From positions 6,535,439 to 6,599,438 of the forward strand of contig NZ_CP036271.1 of NCBI RefSeq assembly GCF_007745175.1: a stretch of DNA of 64,000 bases. The letters are read 5' to 3'. The stretch is from Caulifigura coniformis (GTDB lineage: Bacteria > Planctomycetota > Planctomycetia > Planctomycetales > Planctomycetaceae). The position numbers and the translations under genes were made by a program. Shown here piece after piece: positions 10,912-19,912 of this stretch (positions are counted from its first letter, which is position 1; the number at the start of each line of letters is the position of its first letter). The notes beneath the pieces are model-generated. The model did no database searches, had not been told where the DNA came from, and saw only the letters and a list, made by a program, of their open reading frames with translations.

Positions 10912-13170
10912 CTACTTGATCAGGTAAGCCTTTCCGCGGAGCCGCACGAGCAGGTCTTCATCCGACGCCTGGTTGGCGAGGATCTGGTTCTCCTCGGGCG
11001 AGTTGGCCGAGACGATCGCGAAGTATTCGCTCGAGTAGCGGTCGACGGTCGTAATGCTGGCCGCGTCTTTCTCGACGTCGAGGTTCGCCGTGTCCGGTGT
11101 CACCACGACCCGCCCCCGTTTGTACAGGGCCTGGTTTCCCAGGTTCCGCACCGTCGAAGCCACCACCTGCTTGTCGTCGACACTGAAATACGTCGCCGCC
11201 CCCGGCAGTCCGTCGGCCGGAGCGGGCTTTGACGCGGCCGGGGCGCCATTCGCCTCCCTCAGCGCGTTCTTGCCGAACCGCTGGGCGACGCCGGCCTTGC
11301 CTTCGGGGCTCCGCACCAGCAGTTCCAGTTCCCTGGTCGTCCGGGCCTGGTTCGACAGGGACGCCACGTCGGGACGGACTGACTCATCGGCCAGGAACGA
11401 CGTGTAGGGCGTCAGGATGCCATGCTTCGTGGAGAGCGCCACGAGTTCGTTGACCAGTTCCTGGTTGTGCCCGTTGAGGTCGAGCTGGTCGATCAGTTCC
11501 CCGATCCGCCGGGTGGCCCACAGCTTCTCGACGAACGCCAGCGTCTGGTCGCCGCTCTTCTCGATGAAGTCGGCCGGGAAGTCGAACACCTTGTGATCGG
11601 GCCCGATCGCCCCTGAGAGGATCACTTTCGCCGCGCCGAACCGCCGGTATCGTCCGACGATGACGACCTGCTCGCCGGCGAACAGGTCGAAACCCGATCC
11701 GGGATACATGCGCGTGATCGGGTTCGGCCCCGACCACGGTCCATCGAACTGGAACTGGACGTCGACGTTCGTCAGTACGGGCGAGCTGATCCGGCTGAAC
11801 ACGCGGCTCACAGCGACTTCAATGTCGTCTTCGGGCCGGACGTATTCGCTCGCCCCTGAGTTTTCGCGGGCGAGCCGATCGAGAAGCCGGCTGTTGACGT
11901 CGTATCCCACCCCGAAGTTGAGCAGCCGGACGTGGGCCCGGTTGGCGGCTTTTACCGCCGCGGCAATCTTCGATTCGTTGGTTTCTCCCACGGTCGGCAG
12001 GCCGTCGGTCAGGAACAGCAGATACGAGGGGCGCGACGTGTCGGTCAGCGGTTTCAGGGCCGTCGTGAGCGCGTCATGAATGTTCGTCCCCCCGCCGGCG
12101 TAGAGACCGTCGGCATACGCGAGAGCGGCCTTGCGCGTGGCGTCTGTGAACTTTTCCAGCTCGGGCCGGAACGACTCGACCGCCCCTTCGTAGGAGACGA
12201 TGTTGAGCGTGTCCCCCTCACGCAGATTGTTGAGGACCGATTTCAGGGCCTGCCGCGCCTGCTCGATCTTCTTGCCCGCCATGCTTCCACTGCGGTCGAC
12301 CACAAACACGATCGTCTTGGCGGCCGGCGGCGCGTCGCCCACGGGAAGCTGCGGCGTCGTCAGCAACAGGAAATAGCCATCCTCCTTTTCGTTGGGCCGG
12401 TACGTCAGCACGCTCGTTCCCAGCTGTCCCGGCTGGACGTCGTAGAACAGCCGGAAGTCCGTCGTGGGGACGTCCCCCGTGCGGGTGTAGGTGATCACGG
12501 CGCGGCGGTTGTCGGGCCGCTCTACGTTGACCGGATGGCTTGGGCTGTAGACGTTGCGGATGTCGACGTTGCTGTCGACGGCGATGCGGAGGTTGAGCTT
12601 CTCGAGCGGCTTCGACGTGAATTTCGCCGTGCTGAGCGGGTAGAGCAGCTCAGTCAGCGACTGCGATTTGCGGAGCAGCTGCTTGTACTCGAGGACGACC
12701 TTACGTTCCGCCCCGGCGGGAATCGGAAAGACGCTCGTCTGAAACATGCCCTGGCCCATCCATTCCAGGAGGGCCGGATCACGATTCGATCGGACGATCG
12801 CCTCGTACTTCTTGCGGGCTTCTTCCCGCGAAAGCAGCTGGGCCGGAAACTCTTTGCCATCGACAAGGAGCGTCAGTTTGTCGATTGCCCCGTCATAGGG
12901 GAGGGGGAACACGAACTGGGCTTCGATCTGAGTTGAGCCGTGGTTCACAAAGGTTTGCGTCACCTGGATGCGGGCGACCTGGTCGGTGATCCGGGCGTCG
13001 ACCGACAGTTCCTTAATGGCGTAGTTCGCCGGCGGCGTTGGGGACGGGCGCGGAATCGGCCGGGGAAGAGGCATGGGCCGATCGGGGATCATCAGGAACC
13101 CCTGGGCCATCACGGGAGCGGTCGCTGAGGCCGCGAGGAGAGCCACCAATGCCAGCAGACGACGGAACAT
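10912..13170 (-). CDS. Secreted VIT and von Willebrand factor A domain protein
   Basis: A 752-aa protein with a signal peptide cleaved near VMAQG, a Pro/Arg-rich linker (residues 30-48), a vault/inter-alpha-trypsin (VIT) domain at about 50-175, and a von Willebrand A domain at about 285-455 with the metal-site motif DRSGS at 292-296. The C-terminal 300 residues form a less clear region found in similar bacterial proteins. Such proteins are thought to bind partners or matrix outside the cell; no function is established. The ATG at 13170 has GGAGG seven bases upstream; the frame runs on to 13473 but the signal peptide decides the start. A strong terminator follows. Confidence 0.92.
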   Translation of the reverse strand: MFRRLLALVALLAASATAPVMAQGFLMIPDRPMPLPRPIPRPSPTPPANYAIKELSVDARITDQVARIQVTQTFVNHGSTQIEAQFVFPLPYDGAIDKLTLLVDGKEFPAQLLSREEARKKYEAIVRSNRDPALLEWMGQGMFQTSVFPIPAGAERKVVLEYKQLLRKSQSLTELLYPLSTAKFTSKPLEKLNLRIAVDSNVDIRNVYSPSHPVNVERPDNRRAVITYTRTGDVPTTDFRLFYDVQPGQLGTSVLTYRPNEKEDGYFLLLTTPQLPVGDAPPAAKTIVFVVDRSGSMAGKKIEQARQALKSVLNNLREGDTLNIVSYEGAVESFRPELEKFTDATRKAALAYADGLYAGGGTNIHDALTTALKPLTDTSRPSYLLFLTDGLPTVGETNESKIAAAVKAANRAHVRLLNFGVGYDVNSRLLDRLARENSGASEYVRPEDDIEVAVSRVFSRISSPVLTNVDVQFQFDGPWSGPNPITRMYPGSGFDLFAGEQVVIVGRYRRFGAAKVILSGAIGPDHKVFDFPADFIEKSGDQTLAFVEKLWATRRIGELIDQLDLNGHNQELVNELVALSTKHGILTPYTSFLADESVRPDVASLSNQARTTRELELLVRSPEGKAGVAQRFGKNALREANGAPAASKPAPADGLPGAATYFSVDDKQVVASTVRNLGNQALYKRGRVVVTPDTANLDVEKDAASITTVDRYSSEYFAIVSANSPEENQILANQASDEDLLVRLRGKAYLIK

Positions 13171-13487
13171 GACGTCCTCCCCGCAGAGCGAACTGGAAAC
13201 GACGGGCCGAGGAAAGCAGGCGGCCTCAGGAAGGGACGGACGCCGACGCGGAGACGTTCCCGGAATTTCCCGAGATCCGATCGAGCTGAGTACCGGCTCC
13301 GCCGGCCGCCCCAGGAGACCCGCGCCCCTCTGCGCAGGCCCTCGATTCCCTCGGGAAGTTGTGGAACATCTTGTTATTTTCGGCCTTCTGGATATGCTGA
13401 TTTCCGCGTCGAACATGCCGGATTGGGCGGTTTCGATGGGCTGAGCAGCTCGGGCGGTGAGACGCCGCTCCATGTCTGGAGGATGCC
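13171..13487. other. Divergent promoter region
   Basis: Lies between the leftward VIT protein gene and the rightward coiled-coil gene. It includes an AT-richer stretch near 13368-13400 that could hold a promoter for the rightward gene, but no convincing -35/-10 pair. No gene seen. Confidence 0.35.
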
Positions 13488-14891
13488 ATGCGATCTATTT
13501 CCGCGGCGCTGGGCTGTCTGTTCTTCCTGAACTCTGTCGTCTCTTTGCAGGCGCAGGAGAAGCCGAAAGAGGTCGCTCCCCAGGAGACGATCCAGTTCGA
13601 ACAGGACAAGGCCCAGGCGCACATGCGCGAACTGGAGCAGCGGATGTTCCGCCTCGCGGAACTGATTCGCGAAGCCCAGCCGGAAGACGCAGCCCGTCTG
13701 AAACTCGGAGTCGAACGCGCGCGGGACACCCTGATCGCGGACCGGATGTCGCAGACGTCGCAGCTCCTCTCGTCGCTCAAGCTCGAGCAGGCCGCCAGCG
13801 GCCAGAAGGAAATCATTGCCGAGCTCGAAGAACTCAAGCGGCTGCTCCTGTCGACCGACATCGACCTGCAGCTCAAGCTCGAGCAGCTCAAGAAGCTGAA
13901 AGAAGCCCGCGCAAAGATCGAAGCCCTCGTCCGCAAAGAGAAGGTACAGCTCAACGACACGAAGGCCGCCAGCGACGCCAACCGGAAAGACGACTTCGTC
14001 GCCCTCAAGGAATCCGAAGAACGGAACAAGCGGCTGGGTGAAGACCTCGAGCAGATGCTCCGTCAGTTTGGCGGCGCGGCCGCCAGCGCCACGGGAGCCG
14101 TGAACGGCGCCGTCAAGAACATCGGCAACGCTGCTTCAAAGCTCGGCGAGAGCAACGGCGGCGAAGCCAACAAGGAACAGCAGGAAGCGATCGACAAGCT
14201 GTCGAAGGCCGACGCCAATCTCGCCGAGCTGCAGTCCGGGCTTGAGAAGGAGCTGGAAGCGTTCGTGCGGCAGCGCGTCATGGAAACGCTGGCGCAGATG
14301 ATCGTCGAACAGCACCAGGTGCGGCAGACGACCGAAAAGCTCGCCCCCCGCGTGGCTGAAGGACGCAAAGAAACCGTCGTGGCCGTGAAGCGGCTGTCGG
14401 AAGCGGAAGAAAAGATCGTGCAGCTGGGCGAAGAAGCGCTGGGGCTGTGCGAACTCGTGGAATTCAGCATGGCGTTCCCGCCGGCGCTTCGCAGCGTGAT
14501 CGATCAGATGGAACTCGTCGCCGCCGAACTGAGCTCGGGCCGCGCGAACGACTCGGTGATCGGCCGCGAAAAACAGATCGAAGACGATCTGCAGGAACTC
14601 CTGAACGCACTCAAGCAAGCCTCGCGGCCGAGTGGCGCGTCGTCGGGAGGCCAGTGCAGCAGTTGCGACGGCAATCTCAACAAGCTGCTGGCGGAAGTGA
14701 AGATGCTTAAATGGATGGAGATCTCCCTGAACAAGGAGACTCGCAAGGTGGAGGCCGAATTCGTCGGCAAGCCGATGCAGGATCCCGATCTCGCCTCGCG
14801 CCTGAAAACGCTCGTGGAGCAGCAGCAGAAGATCCAGTCGATCACCCAGCGCCTGCACGATTCGACGTGTCAGGACTGCCTGGGGAAATGA
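13488..14891 (+). CDS. Secreted coiled-coil protein of unknown function
   Basis: A 467-aa protein with an N-terminal signal peptide (cleavage near LQAQEK), then almost continuous Glu/Lys/Gln/Leu-rich heptad-like sequence consistent with long coiled coils, broken by a Gly/Ala-rich stretch at about 195-215. Two short CxxC pairs occur late, CSSC near residue 388 and CQDC just before the end, which might form disulfides or bind metal. The ATG has GGAGG six bases upstream. I do not recognise a domain. It leads a run of three rightward secreted-protein genes (13.5-17.3 kb), suggesting a shared envelope role. Confidence 0.75.
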   Translation: MRSISAALGCLFFLNSVVSLQAQEKPKEVAPQETIQFEQDKAQAHMRELEQRMFRLAELIREAQPEDAARLKLGVERARDTLIADRMSQTSQLLSSLKLEQAASGQKEIIAELEELKRLLLSTDIDLQLKLEQLKKLKEARAKIEALVRKEKVQLNDTKAASDANRKDDFVALKESEERNKRLGEDLEQMLRQFGGAAASATGAVNGAVKNIGNAASKLGESNGGEANKEQQEAIDKLSKADANLAELQSGLEKELEAFVRQRVMETLAQMIVEQHQVRQTTEKLAPRVAEGRKETVVAVKRLSEAEEKIVQLGEEALGLCELVEFSMAFPPALRSVIDQMELVAAELSSGRANDSVIGREKQIEDDLQELLNALKQASRPSGASSGGQCSSCDGNLNKLLAEVKMLKWMEISLNKETRKVEAEFVGKPMQDPDLASRLKTLVEQQQKIQSITQRLHDSTCQDCLGK

Positions 14892-14968
14892 CGCCCGGCG
14901 AGTACAGGCGTGAGCCTGTTGAAAGACCTGGCGACGCGGGATTCAACGGCGGAGAGACGAGGTGAGGC

Positions 14969-15682
14969 ATGCGAAGAACGATTCCCGCAGCGCTGCTCGC
15001 GATGGCGTGTTCCGCCTCGGCCATGGCCGACGAAACGAAGCCCGCCGTGGAAGGCCCGCCGGCGGCAGAGGTCTCTCCCGCTCCCGCCACGGCCGCGAAG
15101 GAGGACAAGCCCGCGGCGCCTGAGGCCCCGGCTGCCGATGCGAAACCGGCTGCCGACACGAAAACTGCCGCCGTCGAGAAGAAACCGACTCCTTCCGCTG
15201 GCGACGAAGTCGGCCGCGTCTTCCCGCTCGACAACGAGGCCTGGCTGAAGGATCCGTTCCTCGTTCTCGACCTGGAGATGGAAGCGGTGGTGGAAGACCT
15301 GGGCGACGGGAAGGCCAAACCTCCGGCCGAGACGACGCAGCCCCGCATCGTGTCCCGCTTCGATGCCGTCATCGAACTTCTGGAAAAGAAAACCAGCGGC
15401 AGCGGCGGTGGGGGCAAACCGAACCGCCCGGCTGAGCAGTCGAATCTCACCAAAGGCCCTGGCGGAATGGGCGAACTGAAGACGCCCAAGAAAACGGGGA
15501 AGGGGTATGACGACCTGACGCCGAAAGAACGGGAGAAGATCCTCCAGTCGAAGACGGAAGGCTTCCCTCCCGGTTTCGAGGATGTGCTCGCGGACTATTA
15601 TCGTCGCCTCGCGAAGGCGGACGGCGCGGCCGCCGAACCGCCTGTGGAGGCCCCTCCCGCGGTGAAGCCACAGTCGAAGTGA
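14969..15682 (+). CDS. Secreted Ala/Pro/Lys-rich hypothetical protein
   Basis: A 237-aa protein with a signal peptide ending near SAMADE, a low-complexity Pro/Ala/Lys segment at about 25-75, and a more ordered C-terminal half containing LTPKEREKILQSKTEGFPPG and DVLADYYRRLAK. That C-terminal pattern is common in planctomycete secreted proteins of unknown function. It follows the coiled-coil gene by 77 bp and is followed by a strong terminator, so the two genes may be co-transcribed. Confidence 0.7.
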   Translation: MRRTIPAALLAMACSASAMADETKPAVEGPPAAEVSPAPATAAKEDKPAAPEAPAADAKPAADTKTAAVEKKPTPSAGDEVGRVFPLDNEAWLKDPFLVLDLEMEAVVEDLGDGKAKPPAETTQPRIVSRFDAVIELLEKKTSGSGGGGKPNRPAEQSNLTKGPGGMGELKTPKKTGKGYDDLTPKEREKILQSKTEGFPPGFEDVLADYYRRLAKADGAAAEPPVEAPPAVKPQSK

Positions 15683-15756
15683 CCAGCGTCCGGGATTGGA
15701 ACTCTGAGGAGAGATCGCGCCTGCGAGCGGAAGCGCTCCCGGACGAAGATCAGGAC

Positions 15757-15784
15757 CCGGCTCTTCGGGGGAGCCGGTTTTTTT
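15757..15784 (+). terminator. Rho-independent terminator
   Basis: Stem CCGGCTC/GAGCCGG (7 bp) with a TTCGGGG loop, followed by seven T. It is placed 74 bases after the stop of the gene ending at 15682 and would end the 13.5-15.7 kb transcript. Confidence 0.9.
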
Positions 15785-15840
15785 GATTCTGCGGAACGGG
15801 TGAGACGCGTGCGCAGGGCGAATGTCGGAAGGGGAGCGTG

Positions 15841-17337
15841 ATGCTGCGACTGATTGCTGCGATTTGCGTTTTCGGCGTTGGGGCGGCCATCGCCGCCGAT
15901 CCCCCTAAGGATTCCGCTGCGCCCGCCTCGAAGACTGCGGGTTCCACGGCCAGGTTCACGGTGCGCGACGTCAATCTCTACGTCATGTCGTCGTACGGCA
16001 ATTCGCTCAATCACCGCGATCTCTTCAAGTCGACTCTCCCCGGCTTCGTCGGCGCGCGCCGCGCCACGGCCGAGCGCAAACAGCTCAACGATCCGTCGCC
16101 GGCCGGGCTCATCACCTTCGAAGGGGAACCGGCTGACAATGTCGACGTGCTGCTGGAGTTCACCAACGGCCGGTTCTTCGGCAACTGGCCTCCCTGTCCA
16201 CAGAAATCGAAGCGGCTCCTGTGGGTGAAGTCGAAGCTCACGAAAGAGCCTGCCGACACGCCCGCGCGGCTCGCCGAGAACCACTGGATGACGTTCCTCC
16301 GCAACTCGGACCGGCTGTGGTCCGCGGCCGGACAGAAGAGCGAGCGATTTCTGTTGTACGACGTCGAGCTGCCGCTCCCGGCCCCGGTGAAAGTCACGCT
16401 TGCGGAGGGCGGACACGGGCTGGCGAACACCAGCCACTTTGCGCTTCACGACGTCACGGTCTACAAGCCGGAAGCCGGCCAGTGGCTGGTCGGAACACTG
16501 CCGCAGCTCGAAGCGGCTCCAAAGAAGGAGAAACCGGCCAAGGACGACAAGGAGAAAAAGAAGCCGGATCCCGAGTCCGTCTTTGACAAGGAAGAGGCGC
16601 CGAAGGACGGGAAAGACAAACCCGCCCAAGCACCCGCCCCGGCGAAGACAGACGACGAAAAGAAGCCCGAAGCGACGAAGGACAAAGACACTCCGGCAGC
16701 CGCAGCGCCGGCCTCCGCGGCGGCTCCCACCCCCGCCGGGGCTCCAGCCGGCGCGGCCGTTCCCGTCGCGACGCCCGCCGGCGCCCCGATGCCAGCCGCC
16801 GATGGCAAACCGGCGGAAGGCGAAAAGAAGCCGGACGACGCGAAGGTCGTGACTGTTCCCTCGTCGAAGGAACCGCAGTCGAAGGAGGCCATTCTCGCAA
16901 CGTGGTCGGCCCACCTCAAAGACCTCGGGCTTGGGCCTGTCGAGATCGAGTACCTCTCAAAACAGATCGCAGGCCAGGCGCTCCGCACGGACAGCGCCAC
17001 GATCGTCTTCCGCCTCGATCCCGACCAACTCGAAGAACTGTTCCCTCTGGAAGTCACTCCCGCGCCGCAGAAGCAGATTCGCGTCGCCCTCGTCGTGCTC
17101 CTCGATTCCGATCCGGACGTCACGAAGCGCGTCGAAGAACTCGTCAAGAAACTCGGCGACCCGAGCTATGCCGAGCGCGAGGCGGCGATGGAAGCGCTGC
17201 GCAAGCTGGGCCCGGCCGCGAAACAGAAGGTGCAGGAGGCCGTGAACGACAAGGACGCCGAAATTTCGTTCCGGGCCGAGCAGCTCGTCGAAGTTCTCAA
17301 CGACCCAACGGGGGCTCAGCCGCGGCCGAACGAATAG
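15841..17337 (+). CDS. Secreted protein with Pro/Ala/Lys linker and HEAT-like C-terminus
   Basis: A 498-aa protein. It has a signal peptide (cleavage near AAIAAD), an ordered domain at about 35-220, a long Lys/Pro/Ala linker at about 225-340, then a region at about 350-430, and at about 430-495 a HEAT-like repeat with LGDPSYAEREAAMEALRKLG. The latter is widespread in planctomycete secreted proteins. A GTG directly precedes the ATG at 15841; GGAAGGGGAG upstream fits the ATG best. Function unknown. The HEAT-like unit is shared in type with the convergent gene that follows. Confidence 0.72.
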   Translation: MLRLIAAICVFGVGAAIAADPPKDSAAPASKTAGSTARFTVRDVNLYVMSSYGNSLNHRDLFKSTLPGFVGARRATAERKQLNDPSPAGLITFEGEPADNVDVLLEFTNGRFFGNWPPCPQKSKRLLWVKSKLTKEPADTPARLAENHWMTFLRNSDRLWSAAGQKSERFLLYDVELPLPAPVKVTLAEGGHGLANTSHFALHDVTVYKPEAGQWLVGTLPQLEAAPKKEKPAKDDKEKKKPDPESVFDKEEAPKDGKDKPAQAPAPAKTDDEKKPEATKDKDTPAAAAPASAAAPTPAGAPAGAAVPVATPAGAPMPAADGKPAEGEKKPDDAKVVTVPSSKEPQSKEAILATWSAHLKDLGLGPVEIEYLSKQIAGQALRTDSATIVFRLDPDQLEELFPLEVTPAPQKQIRVALVVLLDSDPDVTKRVEELVKKLGDPSYAEREAAMEALRKLGPAAKQKVQEAVNDKDAEISFRAEQLVEVLNDPTGAQPRPNE

Positions 17338-17401
17338 CGCGGCCGTGAAATGCCCTGGGGCGTTGCTCCCGGCGCGGGTCGAGGCCGCGTCTCCGGCGCG
17401 A

Positions 17402-19636
17402 TTACTTCAGCGGCGCGGTTGACGCCGGGTACGACAGGATCATCTCCCGGGCCGTCTTCGCGTCCGGCTTCAGCGATCCCATCACCGCGGTCAGGGCCGT
17501 GCTGGCGACAGGATCGGTCTCGGCCGCGGCGTGCTCCCGGAGGCGCGCGAGGTCGTCGTTCGAGACCAGCAGTCCGAAACGCTGGATGTGGAACGCCAGC
17601 TGGCGGGAGGCCGCGATTCGCAGCTCGGGAGCGATCGAATCGCCGACCGCGGTATCGAGCAGGCGCTGCTGCGCGGCCGGCGTCGAAATCGCCCCGAGCG
17701 CGACGATGCACGAGCGTCCCACGTCGGGATCGTTCACGTTATCCGCGAGAACGGTTTCGGCGGGGGCCAGGTCGAACAGGTTGGTCCTCTGGCCAACGGC
17801 GATCTGCTCCAGCCAGCTGGCGGCCGCCTTCCGCTGGGCCAGCCGCTGCGGATCGGTCAGTCGCGGCGGGGAAACCTGGGCGAGAAGCGGGCGGAGCTGC
17901 TTCATCATGTCGATGGCGTTGTTCGATTCCTCGACATAGCTCACCAGCGGGTACTCGTGGATCAGGTGTTTGACCTTGTCCTGCATGCCGACCGGGCCAT
18001 AGATGGCGACAGGCACGCTCGCGGTCCGGGAGTCGGCCCGCAGGTTGGCGACGGTCTGCGAGAGGTCCCAGCGGATCGCGTTGAGATGCACAACCGTCAG
18101 CGCCACGTCGCCATCCGCAGCGACACGCTGGAAGCCGTCCCGTCCGGTGGACGTGATCCGCGGATCGAACCCGAGCGTGTTCAGGTAGTCGCCGACCAGC
18201 GTGCCGCGGCGGTTATTGGGATCGATCACCACGCCGTCCGGTCGGCTGTCCCCGGCGAGCGTCCGCGCGAGGATCGCCACGACGAGCCGCGAGTTCGGGA
18301 ACGGCGTCACTGGGTCCCACTGCAGAAGGGTTTCGGCCGCGGCGAACTGGATCCGTGGAGAGGACGAATTGAGCGCCTCGAGCACCGCGGGAGGCCGGCC
18401 GTTCACGTTCGCATCCAGCTGCTTGCGCGAACCGTTCTGGCCGAGGACGCGCAGTCCCTGCAGCGCAGCGCCGGGCTGGTTCAGCTGCACGGAGAGATGG
18501 ACGACTTCATCGGCGAGCTCGGGACCGGCGGCCAGCAGCAGGTTGTGCGCAGTCCCGGGGCCTTCGGGAGGTGAATTGGCCCAGCCGGCCGCCTCGACGT
18601 CGCGGGCCAGCAGGATCGCCATCAACAGTACCTGCGGCTCGCGGCGATCCCCCGACAGCTCGAGCGATTCGCGGGCAAACTGCTCGGCGATGAACAGGTC
18701 GGCCTTGGCCGGCTCGGTCCGCGTTTCGACAAGCTGCTTCTGCGCCGGGTCCCACGACCAGAGGCCCACCAGTCCGTCTTCACCCGCCTTCGGCGTCTTG
18801 TGATGGGTGAAGTACGCCTCGGCTTCTTTGCGCAGGCGATCTGCAATGCCGAACGGGTTCACGCTCTCGACGCGCGTGGCGTCGCCGGTGAGGATTTTTG
18901 CGAGTGAACGCCGCGACTGCTGTCGCAGGTCTTCCGGCGACTCGGGAGCAAAGGCGGGGCTCCACAGCGCCAGTTCGGCGTCTTTGCCTCCCAGGCTGCC
19001 CAGTGCGTCCGCCGCGAGCCCGCGGATCTGATCGGGACCCGAGCGCAGGGCGCCGATCAGCGGCGTCACTGCGTCGTCGCCCAGTTGAGCGATCGTCGCG
19101 ATCGCGAGGTCGACCGGAATCGGACGCTGCTCATCGGTCACCCGGCGGAGCAGGTGGGCCACCGCGTATTCACGCAGATGCTTGAGCTCGAGCAGTCCCT
19201 GGTCACGATCGCGGGCGCTGCCGCTGAGCTTGTCGATCAGCCCGTCGATGACCGTCACGTCCGCCATCCGCGCGGTCGCCGCCTGCCGTACCCGGTCGAG
19301 CAGATCCTGCGAGGCCGGCTGCAGCTCTTTGGTCCGGGCGAGCTGCATGAACGTCGCGGTTCCGTACTTGTTCCGCAGGTCGAGCAGGAAGTCGTCCCCC
19401 GGAGCCGATGCCACGAACGCTTCGAGGTAACGCCGCGCCACATCGGGGCGGTTCAGCTGGAGCGTCAGGAGGACGGCGTCGAACAGCTGTTGCGGCGTCT
19501 TCGGTTCGGAGGGCAGGGGGGAAGGCGCCCCCAGCGCCGGCGGCTGGTCCTGGGCCTGGAGCGCCACGGCGGGAGCCAGCAGCAGCGACGTACCGGCGGC
19601 GAACGTCCAGCAGTGGCGACGGACGGACCTGCGCAT
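17402..19636 (-). CDS. Secreted HEAT-repeat protein
   Basis: A 744-aa protein with a signal peptide ending near VALQAQD. Much of the length is helical, with HEAT-type segments such as VTPLIGALRSGPDQIRGLAA and LEALNSSSPRIQFAAAETLL. A central region near 480-560 (GVVIDPNNRRGTLVGDYLNT, then alternating hydrophobic strands) resembles a receiver-like alpha/beta fold but lacks clear phosphorylation residues. The ATG at 19636 follows GAGAGG; the longer frame to 19714 lacks a signal peptide at its start. No function is known. It lies downstream of the histidine kinase gene on the same strand (276-bp gap). Confidence 0.75.
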   Translation of the reverse strand: MRRSVRRHCWTFAAGTSLLLAPAVALQAQDQPPALGAPSPLPSEPKTPQQLFDAVLLTLQLNRPDVARRYLEAFVASAPGDDFLLDLRNKYGTATFMQLARTKELQPASQDLLDRVRQAATARMADVTVIDGLIDKLSGSARDRDQGLLELKHLREYAVAHLLRRVTDEQRPIPVDLAIATIAQLGDDAVTPLIGALRSGPDQIRGLAADALGSLGGKDAELALWSPAFAPESPEDLRQQSRRSLAKILTGDATRVESVNPFGIADRLRKEAEAYFTHHKTPKAGEDGLVGLWSWDPAQKQLVETRTEPAKADLFIAEQFARESLELSGDRREPQVLLMAILLARDVEAAGWANSPPEGPGTAHNLLLAAGPELADEVVHLSVQLNQPGAALQGLRVLGQNGSRKQLDANVNGRPPAVLEALNSSSPRIQFAAAETLLQWDPVTPFPNSRLVVAILARTLAGDSRPDGVVIDPNNRRGTLVGDYLNTLGFDPRITSTGRDGFQRVAADGDVALTVVHLNAIRWDLSQTVANLRADSRTASVPVAIYGPVGMQDKVKHLIHEYPLVSYVEESNNAIDMMKQLRPLLAQVSPPRLTDPQRLAQRKAAASWLEQIAVGQRTNLFDLAPAETVLADNVNDPDVGRSCIVALGAISTPAAQQRLLDTAVGDSIAPELRIAASRQLAFHIQRFGLLVSNDDLARLREHAAAETDPVASTALTAVMGSLKPDAKTAREMILSYPASTAPLK

Positions 19637-19912
19637 GGCCGAAACCTCTCGAATCAGTTCGCGGAGTGAAGACTGAGACGACCCCGGGCGGACTAGGCCG
19701 GAGAATCGCGACAACCCTTCATGTCGGGCGCGGCGCGCACCGGGCGCACGGCGTCCACCGACATTCTATCGAGAGCCACAATACGACCGCTTGAGACCCC
19801 GCGGAAGATGCGGCCCGGATGCGGGGAACGAAGTCCAGAAGTGGCCGTTGCGCCGGTCGAATCGACCCCGCGCCCCGCCCCCGAGGCGGCCGGCCCCCCG
19901 CGATCGGGCGCC

